This document shows, one piece after another, positions 55,643 to 64,000 of a stretch of DNA of 64,000 nt. Each line of letters begins with the position of its first letter. Position 1 is the stretch's first letter. Where the stretch lies: contig NZ_NFJW01000003.1 in assembly GCF_002160065.1 (NCBI RefSeq), positions 1 through 64,000 on the forward strand. The letters are read 5' to 3'. This DNA comes from Collinsella sp. An2. Its GTDB lineage: Bacteria > Actinomycetota > Coriobacteriia > Coriobacteriales > Coriobacteriaceae. Under the pieces are notes generated by a model. It was not told the DNA's origin. It saw only the letters and a list, made by a program, of their open reading frames with translations, and made no database searches. The position numbers were made by a program, and so were the translations under genes.

Positions 55643-55681
55643 GCGGCGAAGGGATGTCGAAATGACGGCTCCCTTCGCCGC
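55643..55681. repeat. Perfect 12-bp inverted repeat downstream of the muramidase
   Basis: GCGGCGAAGGGA/TCCCTTCGCCGC (55643-55654/55670-55681) with a 15-nt loop, no T-tract. Just upstream, GGCGCTTGGGGTATGCT (about 55614-55630) resembles the promoter-like sequence of the repeat at 26266. The rest of the gap 55577-55872 holds only the tRNA promoter (TATAAT at 55802-55807). Confidence 0.6.
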
Positions 55682-55872
55682 ATGCTATAGAGAGGGACGC
55701 CGAAGGTCCGAACTTTGGTAGGGGAGGGCGTGCGGCAATTCCTGCTTAAAGCTTGTTATAGATGCTTATAAGGGCGGGTGGCCGGGCGTGTTGGGTTCGA
55801 CTATAATGGCCATGCTGACGGCCGACGCTGCGGCCTCGATGAGGCTCGGGAGCGCCGCTCCGCCGCCCTTTC

Positions 55873-55949
55873 GCGCCATTAGCTCAGCTGGATAGAGCAG
55901 GGGACTTCTAATCCCAAGGTCGACGGTTCGAATCCGCCATGGCGCACCA
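55873..55949 (+). tRNA. tRNA-Arg (TCT)
   Basis: Acceptor GCGCCAT pairs with ATGGCGC. Anticodon TCT is at 55917-55919, the T-loop GGTTCGAATCC is standard, and CCA is encoded (55947-55949). A TATAAT box lies 65 nt upstream. Confidence 0.96.
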
Positions 55950-56019
55950 GAGCAGACGCGGGCGCCCCGCTTGGACGGGGCGCTCTTTTGATAACCAGGA
56001 TCAGGGAGCTGACCTGCCT

Positions 56020-56958
56020 ATGAGCAAGAACGTCGCCGTGCTCATCCCGTGCTACAACGAAGCCGTGACCATCGCGAAGGTGGTCGACGACTTTCGCCGC
56101 GCACTGCCCGATGCCACCATATATGTGTACGACAACAATTCGACGGACGATACAGCGGCGATCGCGCGGGAGCGCGGCGCCGTCGTTCGCCCCGAGCCCC
56201 GCCAGGGAAAGGGCAATGTGGTGCGGCAGATGTTTCGCGACATCGAAGCCGATTGCTACCTTATGGTGGATGGTGACGACACGTATCCTGCCGACGCCGC
56301 CAGCGCTCTCTGCGATCCCATTCTGGAGGGGCTTGCCGACATGACGGTGGGCGATCGCCTCTCAAACGGAAGCTATGCCGAGGAAAACAAGCGCGCCTTT
56401 CACGGGTTTGGCAACAATCTCGTGCGCTTCATGATCAAGGCCATCTACGGGTATGGCTTCGAGGACGTCATGACGGGCTATCGCGCGTTCTCACGCACCT
56501 TCGTGAAGACGTTCCCCGTCCTTTCGGACGGCTTTCAGATCGAGACCGAGCTTTCCATCCATGCGGTCGACCGACGGTGGCGCATCCAGGACGTGCCCAT
56601 TGACTACCGAGACCGACCGGAGGGGTCGGAGTCCAAGCTTTCCACCGTTTCCGACGGGGTGAAGGTTGTACTCGCCATTGCGTCGCTCTTTAAGAATTAC
56701 CGGCCGCTCAAGTTCTTTAGTCTTGTGGCGCTGCTGCTGGGCGTGATCGGTTTGCTTTTGGGCATCCCCGTGATCGCCGAGTTCCTGCGCACAGGGCTGG
56801 TCCCGCGCCTGCCCACGGCGGTTTTGGCGGTTGCGTTCGTATTTCTCTGTGGCCTATCGCTTGCGACGGGCCTCGTGCTGGATAACGTTGCAAAGACCGA
56901 GCGCAAGCAATGGGAGCTTTCCGTGTATCGCGAAATGGAGCGCGGCCACCGCTCGTAG
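56020..56958 (+). CDS. GT2 glycosyltransferase with two C-terminal membrane helices
   Basis: A 312-aa enzyme of the dolichyl-phosphate glucosyl/mannosyl-transferase type: VLIPCYNEAVTIAKVV, DNNSTDDT and MVDGDDTYP (DXD, about 83-91). Two membrane helices at about 232-252 and 263-290 anchor it. It probably loads a sugar onto a polyprenyl phosphate. ATG 56020 begins the conserved domain; the open frame upstream would run into the tRNA. It stands outside the main glycan cluster. Confidence 0.88.
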   Translation: MSKNVAVLIPCYNEAVTIAKVVDDFRRALPDATIYVYDNNSTDDTAAIARERGAVVRPEPRQGKGNVVRQMFRDIEADCYLMVDGDDTYPADAASALCDPILEGLADMTVGDRLSNGSYAEENKRAFHGFGNNLVRFMIKAIYGYGFEDVMTGYRAFSRTFVKTFPVLSDGFQIETELSIHAVDRRWRIQDVPIDYRDRPEGSESKLSTVSDGVKVVLAIASLFKNYRPLKFFSLVALLLGVIGLLLGIPVIAEFLRTGLVPRLPTAVLAVAFVFLCGLSLATGLVLDNVAKTERKQWELSVYREMERGHRS

Positions 56959-57095
56959 TGTCCGCCCGCGCTGGTAAGATGATGCTCATAGACTGAGAGC
57001 GTTCGTGTTGCCGGCGCCCCACATGCCCTCGTTACGCGGACATGCGGGGGAAGCTTTCCGGCGCGCGGTCGCAACGACGAGGAGCGAGGTGTGCG

Positions 57096-57644
57096 GTGGG
57101 AATCTGGGATACGGTGGCGCGTGCATTCAAGGCGAAGGATGTCCAAGCAAACGGGGAAGCGCTCCTTTCACGCGAGCCGTCTGGCTCGCCTGACGGACCG
57201 GTCTCACCCGAGGACGTCATGGTTGGTTGCGCGCTCACCAGTCGCGACGGGGCGCTTCATGCGCTTTCTGCCCGAGCGGTCGAGCTGGGTATTGCCGAGG
57301 ACGAGCAGGCTCTGGTGGAAGCGTTCCTGCAGCGCGAGAACGAGGGGACCACAGGCATGATGGATGGGTTCGCCATCCCTCATGCGAAGGCCTCTACCAT
57401 CAAGAGGCGTGCTGTGCTGGTGGCGAAAAGCAACTCTGCTATTGCATCCTGGGAGACCATGGACGGCGAGCCGGTAAGCGTGATCGTCGCGCTGCTCGTT
57501 CCCGAGGACCAGGCCGGTACCGACCATCTGCGCATGCTTGCCAACATGGCGGAGGCCCTTATGGATAGCCGTTTCCGTAGCATGCTGCGGCGCAGCGACG
57601 ACCCCCGAGAGATCGCCGCTGAGGTCAACCGCCATCTTCAGTAG
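57096..57644 (+). CDS. PTS EIIA component, fructose/nitrogen type
   Basis: A 182-aa protein with an EIIA(Fru/Ntr) domain (about 35-180). The phosphorylated His is H96 in GFAIPHAKAS. It takes phosphate from HPr and gives it to an EIIB or a regulatory target. No EIIB/EIIC is in the window, so the partner is unknown. GTG 57096 is chosen because GAGGAGCGAGG lies 6 nt upstream; ATG 57042 lacks a site. It lies upstream of ptsH. Confidence 0.85.
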   Translation: MGIWDTVARAFKAKDVQANGEALLSREPSGSPDGPVSPEDVMVGCALTSRDGALHALSARAVELGIAEDEQALVEAFLQRENEGTTGMMDGFAIPHAKASTIKRRAVLVAKSNSAIASWETMDGEPVSVIVALLVPEDQAGTDHLRMLANMAEALMDSRFRSMLRRSDDPREIAAEVNRHLQ

Positions 57645-57852
57645 AGGGTGCGTGCCGTCGCATGGTCGAGCCATATGGCGTTTACCTGCACAAATCAACC
57701 GTTCACGGTGCGTTGGCATCGGCCGACGGCAAAGAATCTTCGGCCAACCGGTATCTCGTGTACCAACAACCTCGTGATGCGCTAAACTAAGTACGTCGTT
57801 TATCGTGTCCGCGGGTGCACGGCGCCGGGACATGTTCGAAAAGGAGTCACAT

Positions 57853-58116
57853 ATGGTTTCTGAGAAGGTCACTCTCGTCAACCCCCAGGGTCTTCACATG
57901 CGTCCCGCGGGCCTCTTCGCTTCCACTATGGGCAAGTATTCCTGCAACGTGACTGTCGTCACCCCCGAGAAGGAGGTCAACGGCAAGAGCCCCATGGCCC
58001 TTATGGCTGCTGGCATCCCCTGCGGCACCGAGGTCGAGGTTCGTTGCGACGGCGCCGACGAGACCGACGCCCTTGCAGCTGCCATCGAGCTTATCAAGAG
58101 CGGTCTCGGCGAGTAA
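57853..58116 (+). CDS. ptsH: HPr phosphocarrier
   Basis: An 87-aa HPr that carries phosphate from enzyme I to EIIA proteins. The active His is H15 in GLHMRPAG. The Gram-positive regulatory serine is S46 in GKSPMALM, the site used by HPr kinase for catabolite control. AAGGAG precedes ATG 57853 by 6 nt. A strong terminator separates it from ptsI. Confidence 0.97.
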   Translation: MVSEKVTLVNPQGLHMRPAGLFASTMGKYSCNVTVVTPEKEVNGKSPMALMAAGIPCGTEVEVRCDGADETDALAAAIELIKSGLGE

Positions 58117-58170
58117 CTCGCCAGCCAAGCCTCTTGGTGAACTTATCCTTTTGAGTTCAGTGGAGCAAGC

Positions 58171-58203
58171 GCGGGCGTCTACGTTGTGGACGCCCGCTTT
58201 TTT
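58171..58203 (+). terminator. Terminator between ptsH and ptsI
   Basis: A perfect 9-bp stem GCGGGCGTC/GACGCCCGC (58171-58179/58189-58197) with six T residues. It would end most ptsH transcripts, allowing more HPr than enzyme I. Confidence 0.9.
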
Positions 58204-58247
58204 CATATCGGGCCTGATGATCAGGCTTTGAAACGAGAGGAACATTC

Positions 58248-59951
58248 ATGTACGAGGGAGTCAATGCATCCGAGGGCATCGGCATCGGTACCGTTGTCGT
58301 CGCCGTCGAGCCCGATCTGTCCTTTGAGCCCCATGCCGTTGAGGACGTTGATGCCGAGAAGGCTCGCTACAAGGCAGCTCTCGACGTTTTCTGCGAGAAG
58401 ACCAACGCTCAGGCTGAGCGCATGAAGGTGACGGTCGGCGAGAACGAGGCCGAGATCATGAGCGGCCACATCATGCTGGCCCAGGACCCCGGTCTGGTCG
58501 ACGGCATCAATTCCGCCATCGACGGCGGCATGTGCGCCGAGCAGGCTCTGGTCGAGACGAGCACCATGTTCGAGAACATGTTCCTGAGCATGGATGACGA
58601 GATGTTCCGTCTGCGTGCCAGCGACATTGCCGACATCCGCACGGGCATTCTGGCCGAGCTCCTCGGCCGCGAGGTCGTCGACCTCTCGGCTCTGCCCGCG
58701 GGCAGCATCATCGTCGTGCACGACCTCACGCCGTCCATGACCGCGACCATCGACAAGGAGAACGTCGCCGGTATCGTGACCGAGGTCGGCGGCCGCACCT
58801 CGCACTCCGCCATTATCGCGCGCGCCCTCGAGATCCCGGCCGTGCTCTCTGTCTCCAACGCCTGCGGCGCCCTGCACAATGGCATGACCGCCATCGTCGA
58901 CGGCATCAACGGCCACGTTATCAGCGAGCCTGACGACGAGATGCTCAGCGATTACCGCGAGCGCGCCGAGGTCTTTGCCGAGGAGAAGCGCGCCCTCGAG
59001 GCGTTCCGCGGCAAGCCTACCGTCACCGCCGACGGCGACAAGAAGGTCCTTGCCTGCAACATCGGCAACCCCGACGACGCGAAGACCGCTGTCGACCACG
59101 ACTGCGAGGCCATCGGTCTGTTCCGCTCCGAGTTCCTGTTCATGGATGCCAAGGAGCTTCCGTCCGAGGAGGAGCAGTTCGAGGCATATCGCTCCGTCGC
59201 GACCACGCTCAAGGGAGCTCCGGTCATCATCCGCACGCTCGACGTGGGCGGCGACAAGGAGATTCCTTACATGAATCTCCAGAAGGAAGACAACCCCTTC
59301 ATGGGCTATCGCGCCGTGCGCTACTGCCTGGATAACCCCCAGGAGTACAAGGTGCAGCTGCGCGCCCTGCTGCGCGCGAGCGCGTTCGGCGACATCAAGA
59401 TCATGGTTCCGCTGGTCACCTGCGTCGAGGAGCTTCGTCAGGTCAAGGCGCTCGTCGAGGAGTGCAAGGAAGAGCTGCGCACCGAGGGCTACAAGTTCAA
59501 CGAGAACATCGAGGTCGGCATCATGATGGAGACGGCCGCCGCCGCCAACATCGCCGACATTCTTGCCGAGGAGGCCGCGTTCTTCTCCATCGGTACGAAC
59601 GACCTCACTGGCTACACCATGGCCTCCGACCGCGGCAACGACAAGGTCGCCTATCTGTACAGCTGGTACTATCCGGCGGTTCTGCGTGCCATCAAGAATA
59701 TTATCGTCAACGGTGTCAAGCAGGGCATCATGGTTGGCATGTGCGGCGAGGCCGCAGCCGATCCGCTGCTTACGCCGCTGCTCATCTCTTGGGGCATGGA
59801 GGAGTTCTCGGTCTCTGCGCCGAGCGTCCTTAAGACCCGCAAGGCCATCTCTCAGTGGTCGAAGGCCGACGCCGACGCTCTGGAGGAGAAGGTCATGAAG
59901 CTTAAGACCGCCGAGGAGGTCAAGGCCGCCCTCGAGGAGGCTGCTCGCTAA
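58248..59951 (+). CDS. ptsI: PTS enzyme I
   Basis: A 567-aa phosphoenolpyruvate-protein phosphotransferase, the general entry enzyme of the PTS. It has the N-terminal HPr-binding helices, the phospho-His site GGRTSHSAI (H186), and the C-terminal PEP-binding TIM barrel with LFRSEFLFM and GTNDLTGY. Typical length. It starts 45 nt after the ptsH terminator, so it depends on read-through or an unseen promoter. Confidence 0.97.
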   Translation: MYEGVNASEGIGIGTVVVAVEPDLSFEPHAVEDVDAEKARYKAALDVFCEKTNAQAERMKVTVGENEAEIMSGHIMLAQDPGLVDGINSAIDGGMCAEQALVETSTMFENMFLSMDDEMFRLRASDIADIRTGILAELLGREVVDLSALPAGSIIVVHDLTPSMTATIDKENVAGIVTEVGGRTSHSAIIARALEIPAVLSVSNACGALHNGMTAIVDGINGHVISEPDDEMLSDYRERAEVFAEEKRALEAFRGKPTVTADGDKKVLACNIGNPDDAKTAVDHDCEAIGLFRSEFLFMDAKELPSEEEQFEAYRSVATTLKGAPVIIRTLDVGGDKEIPYMNLQKEDNPFMGYRAVRYCLDNPQEYKVQLRALLRASAFGDIKIMVPLVTCVEELRQVKALVEECKEELRTEGYKFNENIEVGIMMETAAAANIADILAEEAAFFSIGTNDLTGYTMASDRGNDKVAYLYSWYYPAVLRAIKNIIVNGVKQGIMVGMCGEAAADPLLTPLLISWGMEEFSVSAPSVLKTRKAISQWSKADADALEEKVMKLKTAEEVKAALEEAAR

Positions 59952-59987
59952 CATCCAAGCGGTCAATACAATGTAATGGTTGCACAG

Positions 59988-60014
59988 CGTCCGGGGCCTA
60001 CGTGGCCCCGGACG
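59988..60014 (+). terminator. Hairpin after ptsI
   Basis: A perfect 11-bp stem CGTCCGGGGCC/GGCCCCGGACG (59988-59998/60004-60014) with a 5-nt loop. Instead of a T-run, TGTATAAT follows, which might be the -10 of the next gene; no -35 is seen. Confidence 0.6.
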
Positions 60015-60085
60015 TGTATAATCATTCTGGTTGTACGCTGTAGGTCGCGTCTGCGCTCTGCAGTTCCCTAGGAAAGGATGGGCCT

Positions 60086-61018
60086 ATGTTCTATACCCTT
60101 ACGGCGAACCCTGCTGTCGACATGACGGTGCAGTGCCCCGCGCTTGTTCCCAACGAGAACATCCGCTCCGTCTCGGCTGTCTACACCGCGAACGGCAAGG
60201 GCCTCGATGTCTCTTTTGCGCTGAAGAAGTTCGGCGTTGACTCTGTTGCCCTGGGCTTTTTTGCCGGCTTTACGGGCAAGTATGTCGTTGACGAGACCAT
60301 GAACATGGGCTGCCTCTGCCGCCCGGTCTGGATTGACGGCACCACCCGCATCAATTCGTACTTCAACGATGGCGAGAACGAGTACGGCATCCTGAACCCC
60401 GGTCCTTCGATTACCCCGCAGGACGAGCAGGAGCTCTACAAGATTCTCGACAGCACCGGCGACCTTGACTGCCTCATTGTTTCCGGCTCGGTGCCCCCGA
60501 AGGCCTCCAAGGACTTCCTTGACCAGGTTGTTGCCCATGCGAAGTCCCGCGGCGCCGACGTGGTGCTTGACCTTTCGAGCGACAAGCTCAAGACCCTTGC
60601 AGCCACCAAGCCGCTGCTGATCAAGCCGAACCACCACGAGATGCGCGAGATCTTCGGCGTGACCATCGATACCGACGATGACGCCCGCCGCGCCCTGAAG
60701 CTCGCCCATGAGGCTGGCGTCCAGAACGTGCTGCTTACCATGGGCAGCCGCGGCAGCGCCTACTTCTCGAACGGCGAGGACATCTGGTACGCCAAGCGCG
60801 AGTTCAACATCAAGCTCGTGAGCTCCGTGTGCGCCGGCGACTGCACGCTCGCCGCGTTCCTGCTTGGTTGGTACCACGACCGCGACAACGTCGAGGAGGC
60901 TCTGAAGCTCGCCCTCGCTACCGGCGCTAACGTCTGCGAGAGCGCTGGCCTGGGTGACTTCGGCCACGTGGAGGAGTACAGCAAGCGCATTGCCGTCCGC
61001 AAGCTTCCGCGCGAGTAG
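60086..61018 (+). CDS. PfkB-family sugar-phosphate kinase (1-phosphofructokinase type)
   Basis: A 310-aa ribokinase-fold kinase of the FruK/LacC group: TLTANPAVDMT at the start, GKGLDVSFALKKFG for substrate binding, and the catalytic Asp in CAGD (D252). The usual GAGDS anion-hole motif reads CAGDC here. It likely phosphorylates fructose-1-phosphate or tagatose-6-phosphate. Location after EIIA, HPr and enzyme I fits a fructose pathway, though no fructose permease is near. Strong terminator follows. Confidence 0.87.
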   Translation: MFYTLTANPAVDMTVQCPALVPNENIRSVSAVYTANGKGLDVSFALKKFGVDSVALGFFAGFTGKYVVDETMNMGCLCRPVWIDGTTRINSYFNDGENEYGILNPGPSITPQDEQELYKILDSTGDLDCLIVSGSVPPKASKDFLDQVVAHAKSRGADVVLDLSSDKLKTLAATKPLLIKPNHHEMREIFGVTIDTDDDARRALKLAHEAGVQNVLLTMGSRGSAYFSNGEDIWYAKREFNIKLVSSVCAGDCTLAAFLLGWYHDRDNVEEALKLALATGANVCESAGLGDFGHVEEYSKRIAVRKLPRE

Positions 61019-61069
61019 CTATAAAGCAGTCTGCATACCGGTTGGTCGGTTTTCGACGAACCGGTTAGC

Positions 61070-61107
61070 AAGGGCGTCCCGAAGCCTTCGGGGCGCCCTT
61101 TCGTTTT
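61070..61107 (+). terminator. Terminator after the PfkB kinase
   Basis: A near-perfect 15-bp stem (61070-61084/61086-61100) is followed by TCGTTTTG. A second hairpin ACCGGTT/AACCGGT precedes it. Confidence 0.88.
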
Positions 61108-61238
61108 GTTCTTGCGATGGGCGGCTGCGCATGGATCTTGTCCGGGCAGTCCGGGCAGCCCCGACGCGAGCCTGCTGCCCGGCTCGCTGTCTGGCTTGTC
61201 GCTCGGCTATACTGATTGCGACGAAGGGAGGTGGGTGC

Positions 61239-62669
61239 GTGACGCATACATGCAAGGGGCTCGAAGAATGGCCGCGACTCAACGGAACCGAGGTGCCCGC
61301 CGCGGCGCGAACGGTTCTGCGCGTTCTCGAGGCAGCCGGTCTTGAGGCATGGCTCGTGGGAGGCTGGGTTCGCGATGCTCTGCGTGGCGCCCCCTGCCAT
61401 GACGTCGATTTGTGCTGCTCGGGCACTTGGGAGCAAAGCGAGCGCGCTCTGGAGGGCGCCGGTATTCGCGTCATCGAATCGGGCATCAAGTTCGGCGGCA
61501 TTACCGCTGTTGTAGGCGAGGAGCACATCGAGGTCACCACCTATCGACTGGACGGCTTCTATCGCGATGGGCGCCATCCCGAGAGCGTGCAGTATGCCTC
61601 GCATGTCGAGGACGACCTGGCCCGCCGGGATTTTACGGTGAACGCCATGGCCTGGCATCCCGAGCGTGGGCTTTTGGATCTCTATGGAGGGGCAGACGAC
61701 CTGCAGCAAGGGGTGATTCGCGCGGTGGGTGAGCCGCGTCGCCGCTTTGAGGAGGATGCGCTGCGCATGCTGCGTGCTGTTCGCTTTGCGTGTCGCCTGA
61801 ACTTTACGATTGAACCCAAGACGGCCGAGGCGCTTGCGGCCTGTGCCCCGCTGCTCGATGCGATTGCGCGGGAGCGCGTGGGGATCGAACTCGACGGCAT
61901 TCTTGCGACGGGACGCGCCGGCGATGCGCTTTTGCGCTATCCAGAGGTTATGTGTGCGGCGATTCCCGAGCTTGCCGCCTGCCGAGGCTTCGAACAGCAT
62001 AGTCGCTATCATGCCTTTGACGTTTACGACCACACCGCCCACGTTCTTGCGGAAGCGGGCTCGGTTGCGCTGCGCGGCGAGGATGCAGCCCCCTGTGCTC
62101 CCTCCGCTGCGCTCATGTGGGCGGCGCTGCTCCATGACATTGGAAAGCCGGGCACGTTTACGCTTGATCAGGACGGCAATGGACACTTTTACGGGCATCC
62201 CGAGCGTGGGTGCGCGATGGCGAAGCGCATCATGCACCGGCTGGCACTTCCCGCCGACCTCGTACGCGATGCCTGCCTGCTTATTCGCTTCCACGATCGT
62301 CCGCTTCGGCCTCGTCGCACAGACTTGCTGCATATGCTCAATCTGCTTTCACGGGGCGGGGCGGATGCTCCGCGACTCGTCGAGCTGCTTTTTGACCTCA
62401 AACGCGCCGACACGCTCGGCAAGGCTCCGTCGTGCTTCTACTATGTACAGGATATCGAGGCCATGCGGCTCCAGACGCGCGAGCTCGTCGCGGCCGGTGA
62501 GGCGTATGACAACCGGACGCTCGCTTTGGGAGGGCGCGACATCATTGCTTCCGGCGTGGCACCCGGACCTCGCGTGGGCGAGTTGCTCACCTCGGCGCTC
62601 GATGCCGTAATGGACGGCAAGGCGACAAACGACACCGCGTCTCTGCTGGCATATCTCGGCCTCGGGTGA
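61239..62669 (+). CDS. cca: CCA-adding tRNA nucleotidyltransferase
   Basis: Adds or repairs the 3' CCA of tRNAs. The 476-aa class II enzyme has LVGGWVRDALRG and the metal motif DVDLCC near the N-terminus, then RRDFTVNAMAW. An HD domain (LLHDIGKP, about 300-307) follows, as in fused CCA/HD enzymes. GTG 61239 is supported by AAGGGAGG 7 nt upstream; the frame is open back into the previous gene but without a site. The three tRNAs here already encode CCA, so repair may be the main role. Confidence 0.92.
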   Translation: MTHTCKGLEEWPRLNGTEVPAAARTVLRVLEAAGLEAWLVGGWVRDALRGAPCHDVDLCCSGTWEQSERALEGAGIRVIESGIKFGGITAVVGEEHIEVTTYRLDGFYRDGRHPESVQYASHVEDDLARRDFTVNAMAWHPERGLLDLYGGADDLQQGVIRAVGEPRRRFEEDALRMLRAVRFACRLNFTIEPKTAEALAACAPLLDAIARERVGIELDGILATGRAGDALLRYPEVMCAAIPELAACRGFEQHSRYHAFDVYDHTAHVLAEAGSVALRGEDAAPCAPSAALMWAALLHDIGKPGTFTLDQDGNGHFYGHPERGCAMAKRIMHRLALPADLVRDACLLIRFHDRPLRPRRTDLLHMLNLLSRGGADAPRLVELLFDLKRADTLGKAPSCFYYVQDIEAMRLQTRELVAAGEAYDNRTLALGGRDIIASGVAPGPRVGELLTSALDAVMDGKATNDTASLLAYLGLG

Positions 62670-62784
62670 TCGTATTTGACGCGCACGTTGGCGGCTGTCG
62701 ATTGCCCGGCGCAGCCTGCCGTCGCGCGCTTGTAACATTGCGTGCGAATCGCCGTATATGTGCGCTCCTGTGGTATCCTCTCCC

Positions 62785-62817
62785 TTCGTAACACTTTTTG
62801 AGTGATTCGTAACACTT
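62785..62817 (+). promoter_or_regulatory. Direct repeats upstream of the substrate-binding protein gene
   Basis: TTCGTAACACTT occurs at 62785-62796 and 62806-62817, start to start 21 bp, two helical turns. The pair ends 13 nt before the start codon and just after a -10-like TATCCT. It looks like a tandem operator for a regulator controlling the transporter. Confidence 0.55.
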
Positions 62818-62830
62818 GGGGAGGACGAAC

Positions 62831-64000
62831 GTGGAACTCACGCGTAGGGCATTCGCTGGAGCGGGACTGAGCATGTTGGGTGCAGCCCTCGCAGGTGGGC
62901 TTGCGGGCTGCTCGAACGCATCGACGTCCGCAGGGTCTGGGGCGGGTGCGTCGGCGGAGGGCTCCACGACGCAGGTGGTCGTTGCCATGAATGCGGGGAG
63001 CGAGCCTGCTGCGGGCTTCGACCCACTTATCGCCTGGGGCTGCGGCGAGCACGTCCACGAGCCGCTCATCCAGTCCACGCTTATCACGACCGACGAGCAC
63101 CTGGAGTTTGTCAACGACCTTGCCACAAGCTATTCGTGCAGCGATGACGGCCTTGTCTGGACGTTCAACCTTCGCGATGACGTGCGCTTTTCGGATGGCG
63201 AGCCCCTGACGGCAGAGGACGTCACCTTCACGGTGAATTCGATTATCGCCAACCCTGCGTCCGAGGCCGACCTTTCGATGGTGGACGAGGCCGTGGCGCT
63301 GGATGATACGACCGTTGAGCTTCACCTTAACAAGCCGTTCAACGCGCTGCTCTATACCCTGGCGGTGCTGGGGATCGTGCCGGCGCATGCCTACGGCGCC
63401 AACTACGGCGAGCATCCCATCGGTTCGGGCAGGTATCTGTTGGAGCGGTGGGACCGCGGCCAGCAGGCGATCTTTACCGCCAATCCCGACTACTATGGCG
63501 AGGCTCCCATCATGGAGCGCGTCGTGGTGGTCTTTATGGAAGAGGATGCCGCCCTGGCTGCCGTCGCAGCCGGACAGGTGGATATCGCCTTCACCTACGC
63601 GACCCATGCTGGACAGTCCTATCCCGGCTACGAGTTGGTGAACTACGCGACGGTCGATTCGCGTGGCATCTCGCTGCCGTGCGTGCCTTCGGGCGGTCAG
63701 AAGACGGTCGAGGGGGATACGGTCTACGAGGTGGGCAACGACGTCACCTGCGAAAATGCGGTTCGCCGTGCCATCAACATGGCGATCGATCGAGATAGCA
63801 TGATTGACGGCGTGCTGTCGGGTTTTGGAAAGCCGGCCTATAGCGTGAGTGATGGCATGCCCTGGTCGAGCGATGACATGCGCGTCGATTTCGACCGCGA
63901 TGCCGCCCGGTCGCTGCTCGACGAGGCCGGATGGAGCGAGTCCGACGACGGCATCCGCCAGAAGGATGGCGTGCGCGCCTCGTTTGAGGTGTGGTACGCG
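62831..64000 (+). CDS. ABC transporter substrate-binding lipoprotein, family 5 (partial)
   Basis: The first 390 residues of an oligopeptide/nickel-type solute-binding protein; it continues past the window end. The N-terminus has a twin-arginine-like start (TRRAFAGAG), a hydrophobic stretch and a lipobox LAGC, so it is exported and lipid-anchored. The family pattern follows: FDPLIAWGCGEHVHEPL, LRDDVRFSDGEPLTAEDV and IGSGRYLLERWDRG. Peptide versus nickel or other cargo cannot be decided. GTG 62831 has GGGGAGG 5 nt upstream. Direct repeats precede it. Confidence 0.9.
   Translation, partial: MELTRRAFAGAGLSMLGAALAGGLAGCSNASTSAGSGAGASAEGSTTQVVVAMNAGSEPAAGFDPLIAWGCGEHVHEPLIQSTLITTDEHLEFVNDLATSYSCSDDGLVWTFNLRDDVRFSDGEPLTAEDVTFTVNSIIANPASEADLSMVDEAVALDDTTVELHLNKPFNALLYTLAVLGIVPAHAYGANYGEHPIGSGRYLLERWDRGQQAIFTANPDYYGEAPIMERVVVVFMEEDAALAAVAAGQVDIAFTYATHAGQSYPGYELVNYATVDSRGISLPCVPSGGQKTVEGDTVYEVGNDVTCENAVRRAINMAIDRDSMIDGVLSGFGKPAYSVSDGMPWSSDDMRVDFDRDAARSLLDEAGWSESDDGIRQKDGVRASFEVWYA

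Noticed and set aside
58221-59966. 581-codon minus-strand frame opposite ptsI
   Set aside because: Shadow of enzyme I; no ribosome site or recognisable domain.
60017-60022. TATAAT as the promoter of the PfkB kinase
   Set aside because: No -35 box at workable distance; it directly abuts a terminator-type hairpin. Kept only as a note.

Overview
The window looks like chromosome from a high-GC, Gram-positive gut anaerobe of the class Coriobacteriia, most like Collinsella. This is inferred from gene content, not from a search. The clues are a Rho factor with a long basic, low-complexity N-terminal extension, a GGGtGRT/NifU-like pair, a SUF operon with SufU next to a divergent Rrf2 regulator, SLH-anchored cell-wall hydrolases and secreted ChW-repeat proteins. 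No rRNA, CRISPR array, transposase or prophage module is visible.

Layout. Positions 1-9.4 kb hold housekeeping genes: argS, rho, corA, a short-chain dehydrogenase, an unknown Ala-rich membrane protein with a VanZ-like partner, and tRNA-His and tRNA-Lys. From 9.9 to 14.5 kb, minus-strand genes encode a NadB/FrdA-type flavoprotein, the GGGtGRT protein with its NifU-like partner, and a CofE-like ligase. From 15.3 to 21.5 kb lies sufCBDSU (minus strand) with a divergent Rrf2/IscR-type regulator. At 21.7-25 kb are an SLH protein with a lysozyme-like domain and a polytopic membrane protein.

The region 25.2-43.6 kb is accessory. It is bracketed by two nearly identical, same-orientation copies of rmlB (dTDP-glucose 4,6-dehydratase) 17.36 kb apart. 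Between them are two copies of a small element that may encode a convergent type I toxin-antitoxin, flanking an AbiE pair whose toxin gene carries a one-base frameshift. A 20-bp-period repeat array and a decayed SLH gene follow. Then come three tandem secreted ChW-repeat proteins carrying a GT80 sialyltransferase-like domain, an NlpC/P60 domain and a C39-like peptidase domain, and the first surface-polysaccharide genes (DUF2304, GT2, flippase, GT2, rmlA). From 43.6 to 53 kb the polysaccharide cluster continues with a fused rmlC-rmlD, a polytopic membrane protein, an acyltransferase and four GT2 enzymes. This part is visibly more AT-rich.

From 53.6 to 64 kb are a GH25 muramidase with SLH domains, tRNA-Arg, a membrane-linked GT2, PTS components (EIIA, HPr, enzyme I), a PfkB-family sugar-phosphate kinase, the CCA-adding enzyme and the start of an oligopeptide/nickel-type ABC substrate-binding lipoprotein cut by the window end.

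The polysaccharide genes plausibly supply dTDP-rhamnose and assemble a rhamnose-containing surface glycan. SLH and ChW proteins decorate or remodel the same envelope. Scattered through the window are three ~150-nt inverted-repeat elements of one apparent family, a perfect 29-bp palindrome inside the suf operon, and a hairpin cluster at the left edge that resembles an IS200/IS605 end.
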